Shown: piece after piece, positions 10,314-22,312 of the stretch
Numbering within the stretch: the first letter of the stretch is position 1
How the letters are laid out: each line of letters opens with the position of its first letter
Source of the DNA: Planctomyces sp.
Lineage (GTDB): Bacteria; Planctomycetota; Planctomycetia; Planctomycetales; Planctomycetaceae
Length of the DNA: 55,430 nucleotides
Reading direction: 5' to 3'
Assembly (NCBI GenBank): GCA_019636235.1
Contig: JAHBXW010000027.1
Location: forward strand, 1-55,430
Made by a program: the position numbers and the translations under genes
The notes under the pieces: generated by a model
Seen by the model: only the letters and a program-made list of their open reading frames with translations
What the model was told of the DNA's origin: nothing
The model's database searches: none

Positions 10314-13300
10314 ATGGCTGCCGACGTTCCACCTCCTGACGGGCAGGGATCTTCCGGCGAGCACGAACAGCTCACCCGGCTGGGGAAGTACGTCATTCAG
10401 AAGCGGCTGGGCGCGGGGGGCATGGGGACCGTGTACCTCGCGGTCGATTCCTCGCTGAAGCGCACGATCGCCCTGAAAGTGCTGCCCCGCGACCGGGCCG
10501 ACAACCCCACGCTGGTCAAGCGCTTTCAGGCGGAAGGGCAGGCGGCCGCCTACCTGCAGCACAAGAACATCGTCGGCGTGTATGAAGCCGGCCAGATCGA
10601 CGGATTGCTGTACATCGCCCTGGAATACGTCGAAGGCATCGACGTTCTGGACATCATCCGCAAGCGGGGCGTCATCCCCGTCCGCCGCTCGATCGAAATC
10701 ATCCGGCAGGTGCTCCACGCGCTGCAGCACGCCTGCGAGAAACAGATTGTCCACCGGGACATCAAGCCGTCGAACCTGCTGGTCGCGCACGACGGCACCG
10801 TGAAGCTGGCGGACCTGGGTCTGGCGCGGTCGATCGACGACACGATCGACACGGGCATCACGCGGGCCGGCACGACCGTCGGCACCGTGGACTACATGTC
10901 CCCGGAACAGGCCCGGAACAGCAAAGCCGCCGACATCCGCAGCGACATCTATTCGCTGGGCTGCACGTGGTATCACATGGTCGCCGGCGTGCCGCCGTAT
11001 GCCGAAGGCAGCATGACGAACAAACTGCGAGCCCACGCGCAGTCGGAGCTGCCCGATCCGCGGGAACGCAACGACCGCATTCCGGACGGCGTGGTGGCGG
11101 TCATCCACCGGATGATGGCCAAGAAGCCGGAGGATCGGTACCAGTCGCCGCAGGAGATTCTCGAAGAGCTGAAGAATCCGGTTCTGACTCGAAACAACCT
11201 GGATGCGGGAGTGCTCGCCGCCCTGGCCGAATCCGGGGAGCCGGTCTCGCCCAACGCGTCGACGGGAGACGTCGCCGTCGACCTCGATGACGTCGATCTG
11301 GACGAGGCCATCAAGCCGGCAGATGGGAAGCCCCGCGTCCGGGACGACGACGGCGGCCAGCAGCCGACCCCGGCCAAAAATCGTAAGGCTCCCGAACCCC
11401 CTCAGCGGCGAGGCAGTCCCGACAAGGACGATCGGGCCGTGCCAAGGCCGGAGGACGACGACTGGAAGTCCGCTCCTTATAAGCCGAAGGGGCGTCAGGA
11501 GGCCGTGGAGGCCGCCCGCGCGCGTCTGCCCCCGCGGACGCATGTCGCCGACGGACAAGGCCGAACGGTCGACCGGCATGAACCGGCCAGGAAGGGACGC
11601 AAGCCGCTCCCCGCGCGCAGCGACGCCGTCTCCAGCGGGCAGGTCAAAGCGTCGCTGGACCCGGACCTCCTGAAATACGGACTGGCGGCCGGACTGGTCG
11701 CGATTGTGCTGGCGGCTCTGGCGTTTGCGTTTTCACGATCCGGCGGCGGACCACCGGCCACGACCAGCGGCGATGATCCTTACGACAATCGAACCACGGT
11801 TGCCCCGGAGGTCGTGCCCTCGCAGGCCGCCAGCGATGGCGACGGACCCGCGAATTCTCAGGACACGGGACCGACGGCCGTCATCCAGGATTCGCAGGCC
11901 GCCGCGACCGATCTGCCCCCCGTCACGCCGGCCCGCCGCGCTGCGGCGCCCTTCGCCGGGGCCGAAGATCTTGAGCTCACGGGAAATGCGGGGCGGGAGT
12001 TCATTCGCGACTGGGCGATCGATGTCCGCACGATCCCCGACAAGGTCGCTCCCGTCGTCATTCGTCGCGGCCCGTCGGCGGATGCCGTCCCCACGTTCTC
12101 CGAGGCGCTCGCGCGGCTGCCGGCCGGCGCCGCCGTCATCGAATTTCAGGGGGAGGGCCCGTTCGTCGTTCGTCCCGCGGAGCTGCCCAGCCGGACGAGT
12201 CTGACGATTCGCGGGGGGCCGGGAGAGCGGCCGGTCGTCATCGTGTCCGCCGAAGGGTTGCCGGCGGGCGCGGCGTGCCTGAAGTCGGACGGCCGCGTGC
12301 TGCTCGAGGGCCTGCACCTGGTCCTGGCCGTGTCGCCAGATGCTCCCGCGGGCGTCGTATTGTTGTCGGCTCCGGCGATCGCCGCGCGGGACTGCACAGT
12401 GACGGCGACGGGACCCGCGCCGGTCGAGGCCATCGCCTTCGACATCCGGGGGGGCGCACGGGATATGGCGATCGGCGGCGTCTTCGAGAACTGCCTCGTC
12501 CGCGGCTCGGCGCTGACGGCCGTTCGCCTGTCGAATCCCCGGGCCGGCCTCCTCGCCGGAAACTGTCTGTTCGCCGTCGGTCGCGCGCCGGCCATCGTCG
12601 CGCCTTCAGCGGCTGCCGCCAGCGAAGTGGCGCCGCGGTCTATGGCGCTCCTGGGCACGACGATCGTCGGCGCGCGTGCGTTCGCGATCCAGCACGCGCT
12701 CGCGGAGCCGCCCGCCAGGCTGGAACTTCTAATCCGGGACGCCGTGTTCCTTGCGCCGGCCGACGCCGAGAACTGCTGGTTGACGGCCGTCCCCTGGCCA
12801 GCGGGGCGCTCGGACGACCTCGAATCGCCCGTCATCTCCCGGGTGTCGCTGAAGCTTCAGAAGTCGGCCTTCGCCGGCTGGTCGCGCCTGGTCCGCATGG
12901 AGACGGGGGGCGGACAGGCGGTCGAGGCCAGCGACGACGCCGGCTGGAAGCAGTTCTGGCGTCAGTCAGCCGTCACAATCGAGAACCGTCCCGCGCTCGA
13001 CGAGCTTCCGGAGGACTTGCGGCGGTTGGAACCGGCCGACCTGGAGACTCCGCTGGCGACGGCGGGCCTGGCCGCGGCCGGCGAACGACTTCGGAAGCTG
13101 CCGCCGTTCCCCGCTGGCGTGCTGCGGCACGCTTTGGCGATGGCGGAGCGTCCGCGACTGCCGCCGACGTTCATCGCGAACCAGACATTCGGCGCTCCGA
13201 TCGCCTTCGATCTCCAGCGGGCGGGCACGCTGAATGACTTCCTGAATGATCCGGTCCGTTGTCCGGATGGTTCGCACGTGCAGCTGACTGGCCAGGGCCT

Positions 13301-14348
13301 GAAGCCCGTGCCGCCGCTGAAGATTCAGGGCAAGCGGTTGCGGCTGGAGTTCGTGCACGCGGAGACGGGCACGCCTCAGACAGTCCAGCCGCAGGTCGCC
13401 GCGGGGGAGCGGGCAGCGGCCTGGATCACCGTCGAAAATGGCGCTCTCGACCTCGTTGGCGCGCGGTTCGTCGTGCCGTCGATCGAAGGCCGGCCCTATC
13501 CGCCCACGCTGCTGTCGAGCACGGGATCCGAGCTGTCGATTCGCTCCTGCTCGCTGATCGGCGCCGTCGAGCGTTCCTCGCGACCGTTCGCTCCGCTGAT
13601 CGCATGGAATCCCACGGAGCCGGGGGGAGCGGCTCTGATTCAGGATTCCTACCTGGTCGGGCGTCCGGCCGTCGTGCAGGCCGATCTCAACGGGCGTCTG
13701 CTCATCGTCGAGAACAGCGTGCTGGCCGGCCTGGAAGACGTGTTTCGCATCACGTCGAGTTCAGTCGGCGGGCATGCGGGAGCGCTGACGGTGCGGGACA
13801 GCACGCTGGCCGCGGGGCGCGCCGCATACCGCATCCAGGCGGAAGGGTCCGCCTCCGCTCCGGGGCTGGAGTGCATCGTCTCGCATGCGGCGTACGTCCC
13901 CGGTTTTCAGGAGGGAGGGCAGACATCGCCCGTCGTCCTGGAGATGGAGAACGGCGCGACGACGGACGCCGTCGCGTGGTGGGAGGACGGCGCCGGCTAC
14001 GGACCTCAGCTCGCGAAGATCGACGCCGCCGACCCGACGTCCACGCGCGTCGCCGACGCAATCCTCCATTGGTCGCGGCGCTGGGGGGTCGGGCATGTCC
14101 TGCGCCCGCTGGGGGGACCGCGGGAGGTCGCGCTCGCGCGGACGCCATCGGAGCCGGCGAAGTCCGACGCCCGCGCATTCGAACTGGCGGAGACGTCCCC
14201 GGCCTCAACGTGGAACGCACGGGGCGGCCCGATCGGCGCCCGCGTCAGCGAAGTCGGCCCCGCGCGGCAGCCCCCGCGCCCAACCGGCGACCAGCGTCCC
14301 GGCACGCCCCCGCAAACGCCCGATCGTTCACGTGGACCGGACTTCTGA
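10314..14348 (+). CDS. Membrane-anchored Hanks-type Ser/Thr kinase with giant beta-helix-like sensor region
   Basis: A 1344-residue protein. Residues about 25-290 form a PknB-like kinase with all key elements: glycine loop GAGGMG (33-38), Lys55 in ALKVL, HRD in [11 protein letters not shown] (about 147-149), the metal motif as DLG rather than DFG (about 166), and MSPEQA (about 198). A charged, Pro-rich linker with many Asp/Arg residues follows. One membrane helix lies at about 455-475 ([20 protein letters not shown]). The remaining roughly 870 residues should lie outside the cytoplasm. They hold repeated short strands of the parallel beta-helix kind (for example [41 protein letters not shown]), with no cytochrome or WD40 motif. 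It is probably a receptor kinase whose ectodomain binds a polymer or surface ligand. The start ATG has no strong ribosome binding site. Confidence 0.9.
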   Translation: MAADVPPPDGQGSSGEHEQLTRLGKYVIQKRLGAGGMGTVYLAVDSSLKRTIALKVLPRDRADNPTLVKRFQAEGQAAAYLQHKNIVGVYEAGQIDGLLYIALEYVEGIDVLDIIRKRGVIPVRRSIEIIRQVLHALQHACEKQIVHRDIKPSNLLVAHDGTVKLADLGLARSIDDTIDTGITRAGTTVGTVDYMSPEQARNSKAADIRSDIYSLGCTWYHMVAGVPPYAEGSMTNKLRAHAQSELPDPRERNDRIPDGVVAVIHRMMAKKPEDRYQSPQEILEELKNPVLTRNNLDAGVLAALAESGEPVSPNASTGDVAVDLDDVDLDEAIKPADGKPRVRDDDGGQQPTPAKNRKAPEPPQRRGSPDKDDRAVPRPEDDDWKSAPYKPKGRQEAVEAARARLPPRTHVADGQGRTVDRHEPARKGRKPLPARSDAVSSGQVKASLDPDLLKYGLAAGLVAIVLAALAFAFSRSGGGPPATTSGDDPYDNRTTVAPEVVPSQAASDGDGPANSQDTGPTAVIQDSQAAATDLPPVTPARRAAAPFAGAEDLELTGNAGREFIRDWAIDVRTIPDKVAPVVIRRGPSADAVPTFSEALARLPAGAAVIEFQGEGPFVVRPAELPSRTSLTIRGGPGERPVVIVSAEGLPAGAACLKSDGRVLLEGLHLVLAVSPDAPAGVVLLSAPAIAARDCTVTATGPAPVEAIAFDIRGGARDMAIGGVFENCLVRGSALTAVRLSNPRAGLLAGNCLFAVGRAPAIVAPSAAAASEVAPRSMALLGTTIVGARAFAIQHALAEPPARLELLIRDAVFLAPADAENCWLTAVPWPAGRSDDLESPVISRVSLKLQKSAFAGWSRLVRMETGGGQAVEASDDAGWKQFWRQSAVTIENRPALDELPEDLRRLEPADLETPLATAGLAAAGERLRKLPPFPAGVLRHALAMAERPRLPPTFIANQTFGAPIAFDLQRAGTLNDFLNDPVRCPDGSHVQLTGQGLKPVPPLKIQGKRLRLEFVHAETGTPQTVQPQVAAGERAAAWITVENGALDLVGARFVVPSIEGRPYPPTLLSSTGSELSIRSCSLIGAVERSSRPFAPLIAWNPTEPGGAALIQDSYLVGRPAVVQADLNGRLLIVENSVLAGLEDVFRITSSSVGGHAGALTVRDSTLAAGRAAYRIQAEGSASAPGLECIVSHAAYVPGFQEGGQTSPVVLEMENGATTDAVAWWEDGAGYGPQLAKIDAADPTSTRVADAILHWSRRWGVGHVLRPLGGPREVALARTPSEPAKSDARAFELAETSPASTWNARGGPIGARVSEVGPARQPPRPTGDQRPGTPPQTPDRSRGPDF

Positions 14349-14417
14349 GACGTCACGCGTTGCGAGCGATCGCGACGACGACGTCAGCGCACAAGGCCGC
14401 CGCCGACGTCAGCAGCG

Positions 14418-16514
14418 TCAGTTCAGCAGCTCCCGGACCTCCTCCAGGAACGCGCGCCAGTCGTCGTTGTGCAGGTGCTCGAATTTTGTGAACCGCAACT
14501 GAATCGTCTGCCGGCCGTCGCGATGCACGCCGATCGAGCGATCGTCCGCCAAACCGGAAATCCGCCCCAGAGCGAACGCGTCCGCGGGCACATACAGCGA
14601 CAAATCGAGTCCTTCGCGGCGCTTCGTGTGCAGCTCCGCGAACGGCGCCGGTTCTCCCTCAGCAGCAAACGTCACTCGCGACTGCCCCGACCAGTCGATG
14701 ATCAAATCGTCCGCCAGCCGGGCCATGTGCTCCGCCAGAACGAGGATCAGCTCCGCATCCCATCCGACCCGCTTGTTCGACGGAAAGCCCTTTCGGGACA
14801 GATGCCACTTCTGCCCCAGCACCTTCCAGGGCGTCAGGTCGTCCGGGTTCAGCGACGCCTTCCGCGCCTGCCCCAGATACGCCCGGACGGCGTCCGCCAG
14901 AAACGCCGCGAACGCGTCCGTCTCCAGTTCCCGTTGCCAGTGCACCGTCACCACGACTTCCTGGAACGGGCCCTTCAAGTTCCGAATGCGGACCCGCTCT
15001 CCCCGGCCGTAGACCGGCAGCTCGTCGAGGTCGTCCAGCCGCTTCAGTCCCAACCGACGATTCAAGGCCCCCTCGTCGAACGCTGACTTCGGCACGCGGA
15101 ACTTCAGCGTCAGCAGCCATTCGTCGCCGGTCTCCGCGTGCAGGAACCAGCCGCCGGATTTCTCGCGGCTCATGACTTCCACGATGCTGCGATGATTCCA
15201 GTTCGGTTCGCTGAGCTCGTCGAATTCGGCCAGGGCGTCGATGACGAGTTCCAGGGCCGCCCCTTCCCAGCGGACGGGCTGGCCGGTGTGGCTGACACGG
15301 TCGCGGACATGCCACCGTCGTCCGTCGGCCTGCCAGGGGACCGCGGCGTCGCGGCCGACTTTCCGGAGGTCGACATCCCCTTTGCGGGACCTGGCCGCGG
15401 CCTCGGGATCGAACACATCCCGTTCGGCCCGCGGCTCCTGCCGCAGCAGCGGCTCGAGCAGTTCCGCTGTGTACGATCGCTTGCCAGACGCCAGCGACCG
15501 GGCGACAAGCTCTTCCGGCGGACCTTCCGCGACGATTTCTCCGCCGGCCGCACCGGCCTCGGGACCGACGTCCACGATCCAGTCCGCCGTCTTGATGACG
15601 TCCAGGTTGTGCTCGATCACCACCACTGTATTCCCGCGATCGACCAGCGAGTTCAGCACCTTCAGCAGCTTCGCGATGTCGTCGAAATGCAGGCCCGTTG
15701 TCGGCTCATCGAGGATGTACAACGTCCGCCCGCTGTCGGGCCGGCTCAACTCCGCCGCCAGCTTGACCCGCTGCGCTTCCCCGCCGGAAAGCGTCGGCGC
15801 CGACTGCCCCAGCGTCAGGTACTCGAGGCCGATCGCGGCCAGCGTCGACAGCGGCGCGCGGAGCTTCGGGATGTTCTCGAACAGCTCCAGCGCCTGGCCG
15901 ATCGACAGGTTCAGCACGTCCGAGATCGAGTGCCCCTTGTACTGGACGGCCAGCGTCTCCTGGTTGAACCGCTGCCCCCGGCAGGTCGTGCACTCGACCC
16001 ACACGTCGGGCAGAAAATGCATCTCGATCTTCTTCTGCCCCAGGCCCTCGCAGTCTTCGCAGCGGCCCCCGGGGCGGTTGAAACTGAACCGAGCCGGCCG
16101 ATAGCCCCGAATCCGGGAGTCCGGCATCCGGGCGAACAACTCGCGCACCTGCTCGAACAACCCGGTGTACGTGGCGGGATTCGAGGCCGGCGTCGAACCC
16201 AGCGGCTGCTGATCGACGATCACCACCTTGTTGACGTGTTCCGCGCCGATCAGTTCGCGATGCGGTCCGGGCTGCTCGCCGACGCGATGCAGCTTTTTCG
16301 AGACGGCCCGGGCCAGGGTCTCCAGGACGAGCGAACTCTTGCCGGAACCCGACACGCCCGTCACGCAACAGAACGTGCCCAGCGGAATCCGCAGATCCAC
16401 CTCCTTGAGATTGTTCTGCCGCGCGCCCAGCAGCCGCAGCCAGGCGCCGCCGGGGGGCGCTTCGTACTCGGCGATGAGATCGGATTCCGTGGCCGGTGCG
16501 GCGGTCGTCTGCAT
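14418..16514 (-). CDS. Half-size UvrA-like ABC ATPase with unrelated C-terminal region
   Basis: A 698-residue protein with its own start at ATG 16514. Residues about 25-350 match the second half of excinuclease UvrA: Walker A GVSGSGKSS (53-61), the zinc site CEDC...CTTC (about 150-180), LSGGEAQRVKLAAELSR (about 240-256), YILDEPTTGLH as Walker B, and VIEHNLDVIKTADWIVDVGP. The first UvrA ATPase half and its zinc module are absent, and the divergent holA gene directly upstream leaves no room for them. Residues about 350-698 are not UvrA: they carry WNHRSIVEVMSREKSGGWF, a basic GQKWHLSRKGFPSNKR segment and end FEHLHNDDWRAFLEEVREL. It may be a UvrA paralogue working as a dimer or with a partner rather than the repair enzyme itself. 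Confidence 0.8.
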   Translation of the reverse strand: MQTTAAPATESDLIAEYEAPPGGAWLRLLGARQNNLKEVDLRIPLGTFCCVTGVSGSGKSSLVLETLARAVSKKLHRVGEQPGPHRELIGAEHVNKVVIVDQQPLGSTPASNPATYTGLFEQVRELFARMPDSRIRGYRPARFSFNRPGGRCEDCEGLGQKKIEMHFLPDVWVECTTCRGQRFNQETLAVQYKGHSISDVLNLSIGQALELFENIPKLRAPLSTLAAIGLEYLTLGQSAPTLSGGEAQRVKLAAELSRPDSGRTLYILDEPTTGLHFDDIAKLLKVLNSLVDRGNTVVVIEHNLDVIKTADWIVDVGPEAGAAGGEIVAEGPPEELVARSLASGKRSYTAELLEPLLRQEPRAERDVFDPEAAARSRKGDVDLRKVGRDAAVPWQADGRRWHVRDRVSHTGQPVRWEGAALELVIDALAEFDELSEPNWNHRSIVEVMSREKSGGWFLHAETGDEWLLTLKFRVPKSAFDEGALNRRLGLKRLDDLDELPVYGRGERVRIRNLKGPFQEVVVTVHWQRELETDAFAAFLADAVRAYLGQARKASLNPDDLTPWKVLGQKWHLSRKGFPSNKRVGWDAELILVLAEHMARLADDLIIDWSGQSRVTFAAEGEPAPFAELHTKRREGLDLSLYVPADAFALGRISGLADDRSIGVHRDGRQTIQLRFTKFEHLHNDDWRAFLEEVRELLN

Positions 16515-16712
16515 GCGATAAGAGTATGCGAGTCGCGGCGTTCGCCAAGTGTGGCGGGAGCGCGACGACGGCGCCGGTCCGCCGCCGCGACTGGCCCTGC
16601 AGTCCGCGCGTCGTCAGAGAGGCGTTCACGGCGTCCGGTCGCGTATGCTCCGATCTGCCCGACCACCCCGAAGCGCAGTCCACGCCGGCCCGCCCGAGTC
16701 GCCACCAACGCC

Positions 16713-17735
16713 ATGCACGCCACCGAATTCCTGAAAGCGCCCGGCGGAGCGGACGTCCCCCTGATCGTCGTCCATGGCGATGAACTGGCGCTCAAGCACG
16801 CCGCATTCGGGGCGGCGATGGCGGCCATCCTCGGCGCGGACGGAGACGAGGACCTGAACCGCGTCCGGCTGCGAGGACCGGACTGCGACTGGGCTCGCGT
16901 CCGCGACGAACTCGCCTGCGTGTCCATGTTCGGCGACCGAAGACTGGTGATCGTCGAAGACGCGGACAGCTTCATCACCGACAACCGCAGCCAGCTCGAA
17001 ACGTATTGCGACAAGCCGTCGAAGAAGTCCGTGCTGGTCCTGGATGTGAAGTCCTGGCGGTCGAACACCCGTCTCGCCAAAAGGCTGGATGCGATGGGGC
17101 TGGCCATCGAATGCACCGAGCTGGCGGGACCGCGCCTGATCGCCTGGCTGGCGGACAGCGCGCAGTCGCAGCACGGCAAGCAGTTGTCGCGGGATGCGGC
17201 GGCGCTGATCGTGGAACTCGCGGGAACCGGGCTGGGGCTGCTGGAACAGGAAGTGGCCAAGCTCGCGGCGTATGTCGGGGACCGCCCGAAGATTGGCGTC
17301 GAAGACGTGCGGCAACTGGTCGGGGGCTGGAAGGCCGAGACCACCTGGACCATGCTCGATGCGGTTCGCGACGGCGATGCGGACACGGCGCTGGCCTGCC
17401 TGCACAAACTGCTGGTCGCCGGGGAGGCGGCGCCGAAGCTGCTGGGCGGGGCGGGCTATGTGTTCCGGAAGCTGGCCGTGGCGACGGAGCTGTCGCGGCA
17501 AGGACGGCCGCTGCCCGTCGCGCTCAAAGAGGCCGGCGTGTTCCCGCGTGATGTGGACAAGGCGGAGCGGTATCTGCGTCGCATCCGGCGTCCCCGCGCG
17601 GAACGCATTCTCGCCCGACTCGTCCGCGCAGATGCGGACCTGAAAGGCGGCAGCCCCCTGAACGACCGGCTGCAGATGGAACTGTTTCTGCTCTGGCTCG
17701 CCGGCGTGGAAACGCCTCCCGCCGTACCCGGTTAG
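16713..17735 (+). CDS. holA: DNA polymerase III subunit delta
   Basis: A 340-residue protein starting at ATG 16713 (MHATEFLKAPGG). It has the pattern of HolA: an N-terminal AAA+-like fold with VPLIVVHGDELALKHAA at the degenerate nucleotide site, SMFGDRRLVIVEDAD, VLVLDVKSW, then RLIAWLADSA and the helical region LIVELAGTGLGLLEQEVAKLAAY that is characteristic of delta subunits, and a C-terminal collar with LKGGSPLNDRLQMELFLLWL. It opens the beta sliding clamp as part of the clamp loader. The length matches the family. It is divergent from the UvrA-like gene (198 bp) and convergent with the permease gene. Only weak ribosome-binding sequence is visible. Confidence 0.9.
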   Translation: MHATEFLKAPGGADVPLIVVHGDELALKHAAFGAAMAAILGADGDEDLNRVRLRGPDCDWARVRDELACVSMFGDRRLVIVEDADSFITDNRSQLETYCDKPSKKSVLVLDVKSWRSNTRLAKRLDAMGLAIECTELAGPRLIAWLADSAQSQHGKQLSRDAAALIVELAGTGLGLLEQEVAKLAAYVGDRPKIGVEDVRQLVGGWKAETTWTMLDAVRDGDADTALACLHKLLVAGEAAPKLLGGAGYVFRKLAVATELSRQGRPLPVALKEAGVFPRDVDKAERYLRRIRRPRAERILARLVRADADLKGGSPLNDRLQMELFLLWLAGVETPPAVPG

Positions 17736-17765
17736 CCCCGCGCCGGACGCCCGCGCGTCGCGCCT

Positions 17766-19190
17766 CTATCGGGCTGCGTCGCCGGCGGAACCGCGTCGGC
17801 GGCGCGCCGCCAGGCCCAGCAACAACGCCCAGCCGGCCGGCAAAAGTCCCAGAAGTCCCAAGAGCTCCGCGTGCCGGGCGCTCGACCACAGCAGGTAGCC
17901 GCACGTCGCGCAGTAGATCAGCGGCGCCACCGGCGCCCCGGGACAAACGAACTCCCCCGGGCATTTCCCCGTCCGGCGCAGCTCAAAGAACGCGGCCCCG
18001 GCCAGCAGCATCAGCAGCCAGAACATCGGGGCTCCGGCCACGACGAGAATCTCGAATTCCCCCCGAAACCGCTCCCACGGAATTCCCCCCAGGCCGATCT
18101 CCCGCGTCGCGTGGTCCAACGCCTGCCGGCCGGATGCCGTGCCCACCGCCGCCACCTGCAGCAGTGCCACGGCCGCCAGCGTCCACACGGCGCGGGCCGG
18201 AATTCCCCGCGTCGGACTCCAATCGCCCAGCCAGCGGAACGCCCGATGATCGGCCCCCAGCGAGGCGATCGCCCGCGATCCTGAAAAGAACATCCCGTGA
18301 ATGGCTCCCAGCGCCGACACGATCGCCAGTGTGCTGACCACCTTGCCCGCCGCCGCCCCCAGCGTCGCCGTGAGCGCCGCCTCCGCAGGCGTGCTCGACG
18401 CCCGCACCCCCTCCAGCCCCAGAGCCCGCAGATACGCCGCGTTCACCAGAACGTACAACAGCGTGATCCCGGCCAGTCCCGCGCCCAGCGCCAGCGGAAT
18501 GTTGCGGCTGCGATTCCGCACTTCCGCAGCCACCGCCGCTGCATCGCTCCACCCGCCGTAGGCGTACAGCACCAGGACCAGAGCGAGCCCCAGATTCCGT
18601 TTCGCGCTGGCGTCCGTCGCTGATTCCACCGCGACGCCGTCCGCCGTTCCCGACGCGGCCATTCCGGCCGCGATGATCCCCACCAATCCCAGCAGCTTGG
18701 CCGCCGTCAGGGTGTTCTGCACCCGCCGGCTGGCATTGATCGTCCGCGTGTTCAGGATCGCGAGCAGCAGAATCGCTGCGCTTGCCGGGACTGCGATCGG
18801 CAGATCCCAGCGCAGGAGCTGTTGGGCGTACTCGGCCGCGGCGAACGACATCGCTCCGATGTTCGCCGTCACAATGATCGACAGGAACGCGACCCCGTAC
18901 ACCAATCCGCACAACGGACCGAACGCGGCCGTCAGGTAGGCGTACGCGCCCCCGCGGGGAAACTGGACCGCCATCTCAGCGAACACCAGTCCGCCCAGCA
19001 GCGACAGCACGCCGCCCAGCGCCCACAGTCCCAGCCCCGCGGGTCCGCTGGGCACATTGGAGAAGATCAGCGAGGGCAGAACGAAGATCGACGTCCCGAC
19101 GACGATGCCGATCATCAGACTGGCGGCGTCCCAAAGGGACAGTCGCGGCTGCCAGCCGGGCGCGTTCGAGGAATCGTCGGAATTCGCCAC
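17766..19190 (-). CDS. APC-family amino acid permease
   Basis: A 474-residue inner-membrane transporter when started at GTG 19190 ([13 protein letters not shown]), preceded by an AGGGA sequence. An earlier in-frame ATG at 19292 would add 34 Pro/Arg-rich residues that are unlikely to be translated. About 12 hydrophobic helices are visible. The first, [20 protein letters not shown], contains the GIVVGTSIF substrate-binding break typical of APC transporters. Helix 2-3 has [20 protein letters not shown], matching the conserved EL...P..GG.Y pattern. [23 protein letters not shown] in helix 6 carries the family's unwound Gly-Trp segment. It probably imports amino acids by proton symport or exchange. 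It is convergent with holA. Confidence 0.87.
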   Translation of the reverse strand: MANSDDSSNAPGWQPRLSLWDAASLMIGIVVGTSIFVLPSLIFSNVPSGPAGLGLWALGGVLSLLGGLVFAEMAVQFPRGGAYAYLTAAFGPLCGLVYGVAFLSIIVTANIGAMSFAAAEYAQQLLRWDLPIAVPASAAILLLAILNTRTINASRRVQNTLTAAKLLGLVGIIAAGMAASGTADGVAVESATDASAKRNLGLALVLVLYAYGGWSDAAAVAAEVRNRSRNIPLALGAGLAGITLLYVLVNAAYLRALGLEGVRASSTPAEAALTATLGAAAGKVVSTLAIVSALGAIHGMFFSGSRAIASLGADHRAFRWLGDWSPTRGIPARAVWTLAAVALLQVAAVGTASGRQALDHATREIGLGGIPWERFRGEFEILVVAGAPMFWLLMLLAGAAFFELRRTGKCPGEFVCPGAPVAPLIYCATCGYLLWSSARHAELLGLLGLLPAGWALLLGLAARRRRGSAGDAAR

Positions 19191-19636
19191 GCGCGGGATC
19201 CCTGAACTCGGCTGGGGCGGGAGACCGACAAGCAAGGCGTGCCGCCGGTTCACGGTCGGCGGCAGCCTACGGCCGGGCCGCGGCCATGTCACGGCCAGCG
19301 CGTGCCGTCAAAGGCCGGTCGGAACGGGCAGGCGGACGGCCGGCGGCGAGCGATCTGCGGCCGGTCGCGGAATCGTGCGCCCTGCCAATCCGGCAGTGCG
19401 AGCCGGTCCGGAACCGTTTCCCCGGCCGAAACTGCGGCGGCTTCACATCGCCTTGGTTTCAGCAACGCCTGTTCTCTCAGCAAGTTACGCATCGCAGTAG
19501 GGTTTGGTACAGCCTTCGCAATGGGCGGGGATCACAGCTCGGTGCGCTCCCGGTGTTTCATCGCCGGTCGCTGATTCGCACGCTGTTCGAAACTGGACAC
19601 ATCAAGGCCAACGACGAGAGCGTTTGGGGGAGAACG
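19191..19636. other. Region upstream of groES, no CIRCE element seen
   Basis: About 440 bases between the divergent permease and groES genes. No copy of the CIRCE inverted repeat (TTAGCACTC and its complement) and no clear heat-shock sigma-32 promoter was found. The groES ribosome binding site GGGGGAGA lies at 19626-19632. The promoter and any control element of the chaperonin operon remain unidentified. Confidence 0.4.
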
Positions 19637-19951
19637 ATGGCGAAGAAGGTCGCGAAGTCAAACGGCATGCGGATCGTGCCGCTCGGCGACAAGGTTGTGC
19701 TGCGGCGGCAGGCGGCCGAGGAGAAGACCGCCGGCGGGATCGTGCTTCCGGACTCCGCGAAGGACAAGCCGCAGCGGGGGGAGATCGTTGCGGTCGGCGA
19801 CGGCCACGTGAAGAAGGATGGCACGCGGGTGCCGCTGACCGTTCGGGAAGGCGACCGGGTGATCTTCAGCTCTTACGCCGGCGATGAGATCAAGGTGAAC
19901 GACGAGGAATACCTGCTGCTCCGCGAAAGCGACATTCTCGCCACATACTGA
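19637..19951 (+). CDS. groES: Co-chaperonin GroES (Hsp10)
   Basis: A 104-residue protein starting at ATG 19637 with GGGGGAGA 5 bases upstream. The family pattern is complete: [36 protein letters not shown] with the mobile loop KTAGGIVLP (roughly residues 31-39), [27 protein letters not shown] and [14 protein letters not shown] at the end. It has a short extra N-terminal stretch ([10 protein letters not shown]) compared with typical 95-97-residue GroES. Seven copies cap the GroEL cavity. The gene is followed 105 bp later by groEL in the standard order. Confidence 0.96.
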   Translation: MAKKVAKSNGMRIVPLGDKVVLRRQAAEEKTAGGIVLPDSAKDKPQRGEIVAVGDGHVKKDGTRVPLTVREGDRVIFSSYAGDEIKVNDEEYLLLRESDILATY

Positions 19952-20056
19952 GGCCGTTAGTGAAGGCCGCTGCGACGGTCCGCCCGACGGCGCGCGGGCC
20001 GGGTCGCGATTGACGAATCAGCTGCGAATCCAAAGGACTCTTCGGAGAGATCGAAC

Positions 20057-21676
<1,620 letters not shown>

Positions 21677-21720
21677 TCGATCCCCCGGCGGTCGATGTGT
21701 CGCCGGGAACGAATCGCGCC

Positions 21721-21755
21721 AACGCCCAGGGGTTGCCTGCCAGCCCTTGGGCGTT
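21721..21755 (+). terminator. Rho-independent terminator of groES-groEL
   Basis: AACGCCCAGGGG (21721-21732) pairs with CCCTTGGGCGTT (21744-21755) with one mismatch, followed directly by TTTTCG. It lies 45 bp beyond the groEL stop codon. Confidence 0.85.
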
Positions 21756-22312
21756 TTTCGCGCGAACAGCGACGGCGCAATGCAGGCCGGGCCTTGGCCC
21801 GGCGGATTCTATGGGAACAGGCGACCATCTCCACGTGCGTCGCCTTCATCGCCGTTTCGTAGGCTGGGTCCGCGACGTCCGTGACCCAGATTTTCTGCAC
21901 AACAGCTGCTGGACGGGCGGGGTGGCCCGGTTGATTCGCGTGAATTCTGGGCGCGACCGCGCTGTTTTGCCCTGTCGAATGGCAAAGGCGGCTCGAATGA
22001 CCCTCCGGAGCGGGACCTGTGGCGACCATGCCTCGCGAAACACGGCATGCGACCAACGAAATCGGCCCTGCGCGCCGCCTGACGTTGTCGTGCTGGAAAC
22101 GCTGCCCGCTGTCCCATTGCCAACCCCGCGCGGCGGAGCCTGGTTGAACGCCCCACGGACTGGCCGTGATCGATCACCCGGCCCCACGCGGGGTGGGACG
22201 ATGTTCCGTTTGCGAATCGATCCGATCGACGTACAGCATCAATGCCCGGGCGACTCGACGCCGATTTGCCTGCCGCGTCGCAATGTCGCCTTCCACGCGG
22301 CGGCGGCGACCG
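21756..22312. other. Intergenic region with palindromic repeats
   Basis: About 560 bases without a supported gene. It holds a perfect palindrome GCCGGGCC-TT-GGCCCGGC at 21786-21803 and a stem CTGGGTC/GACCCAG at 21864-21889 in a context (GTAGGCTGGGTC) that looks like an extragenic palindromic repeat. Short frames across it have no start signals. It may carry remnants of dispersed repeats. Confidence 0.4.
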
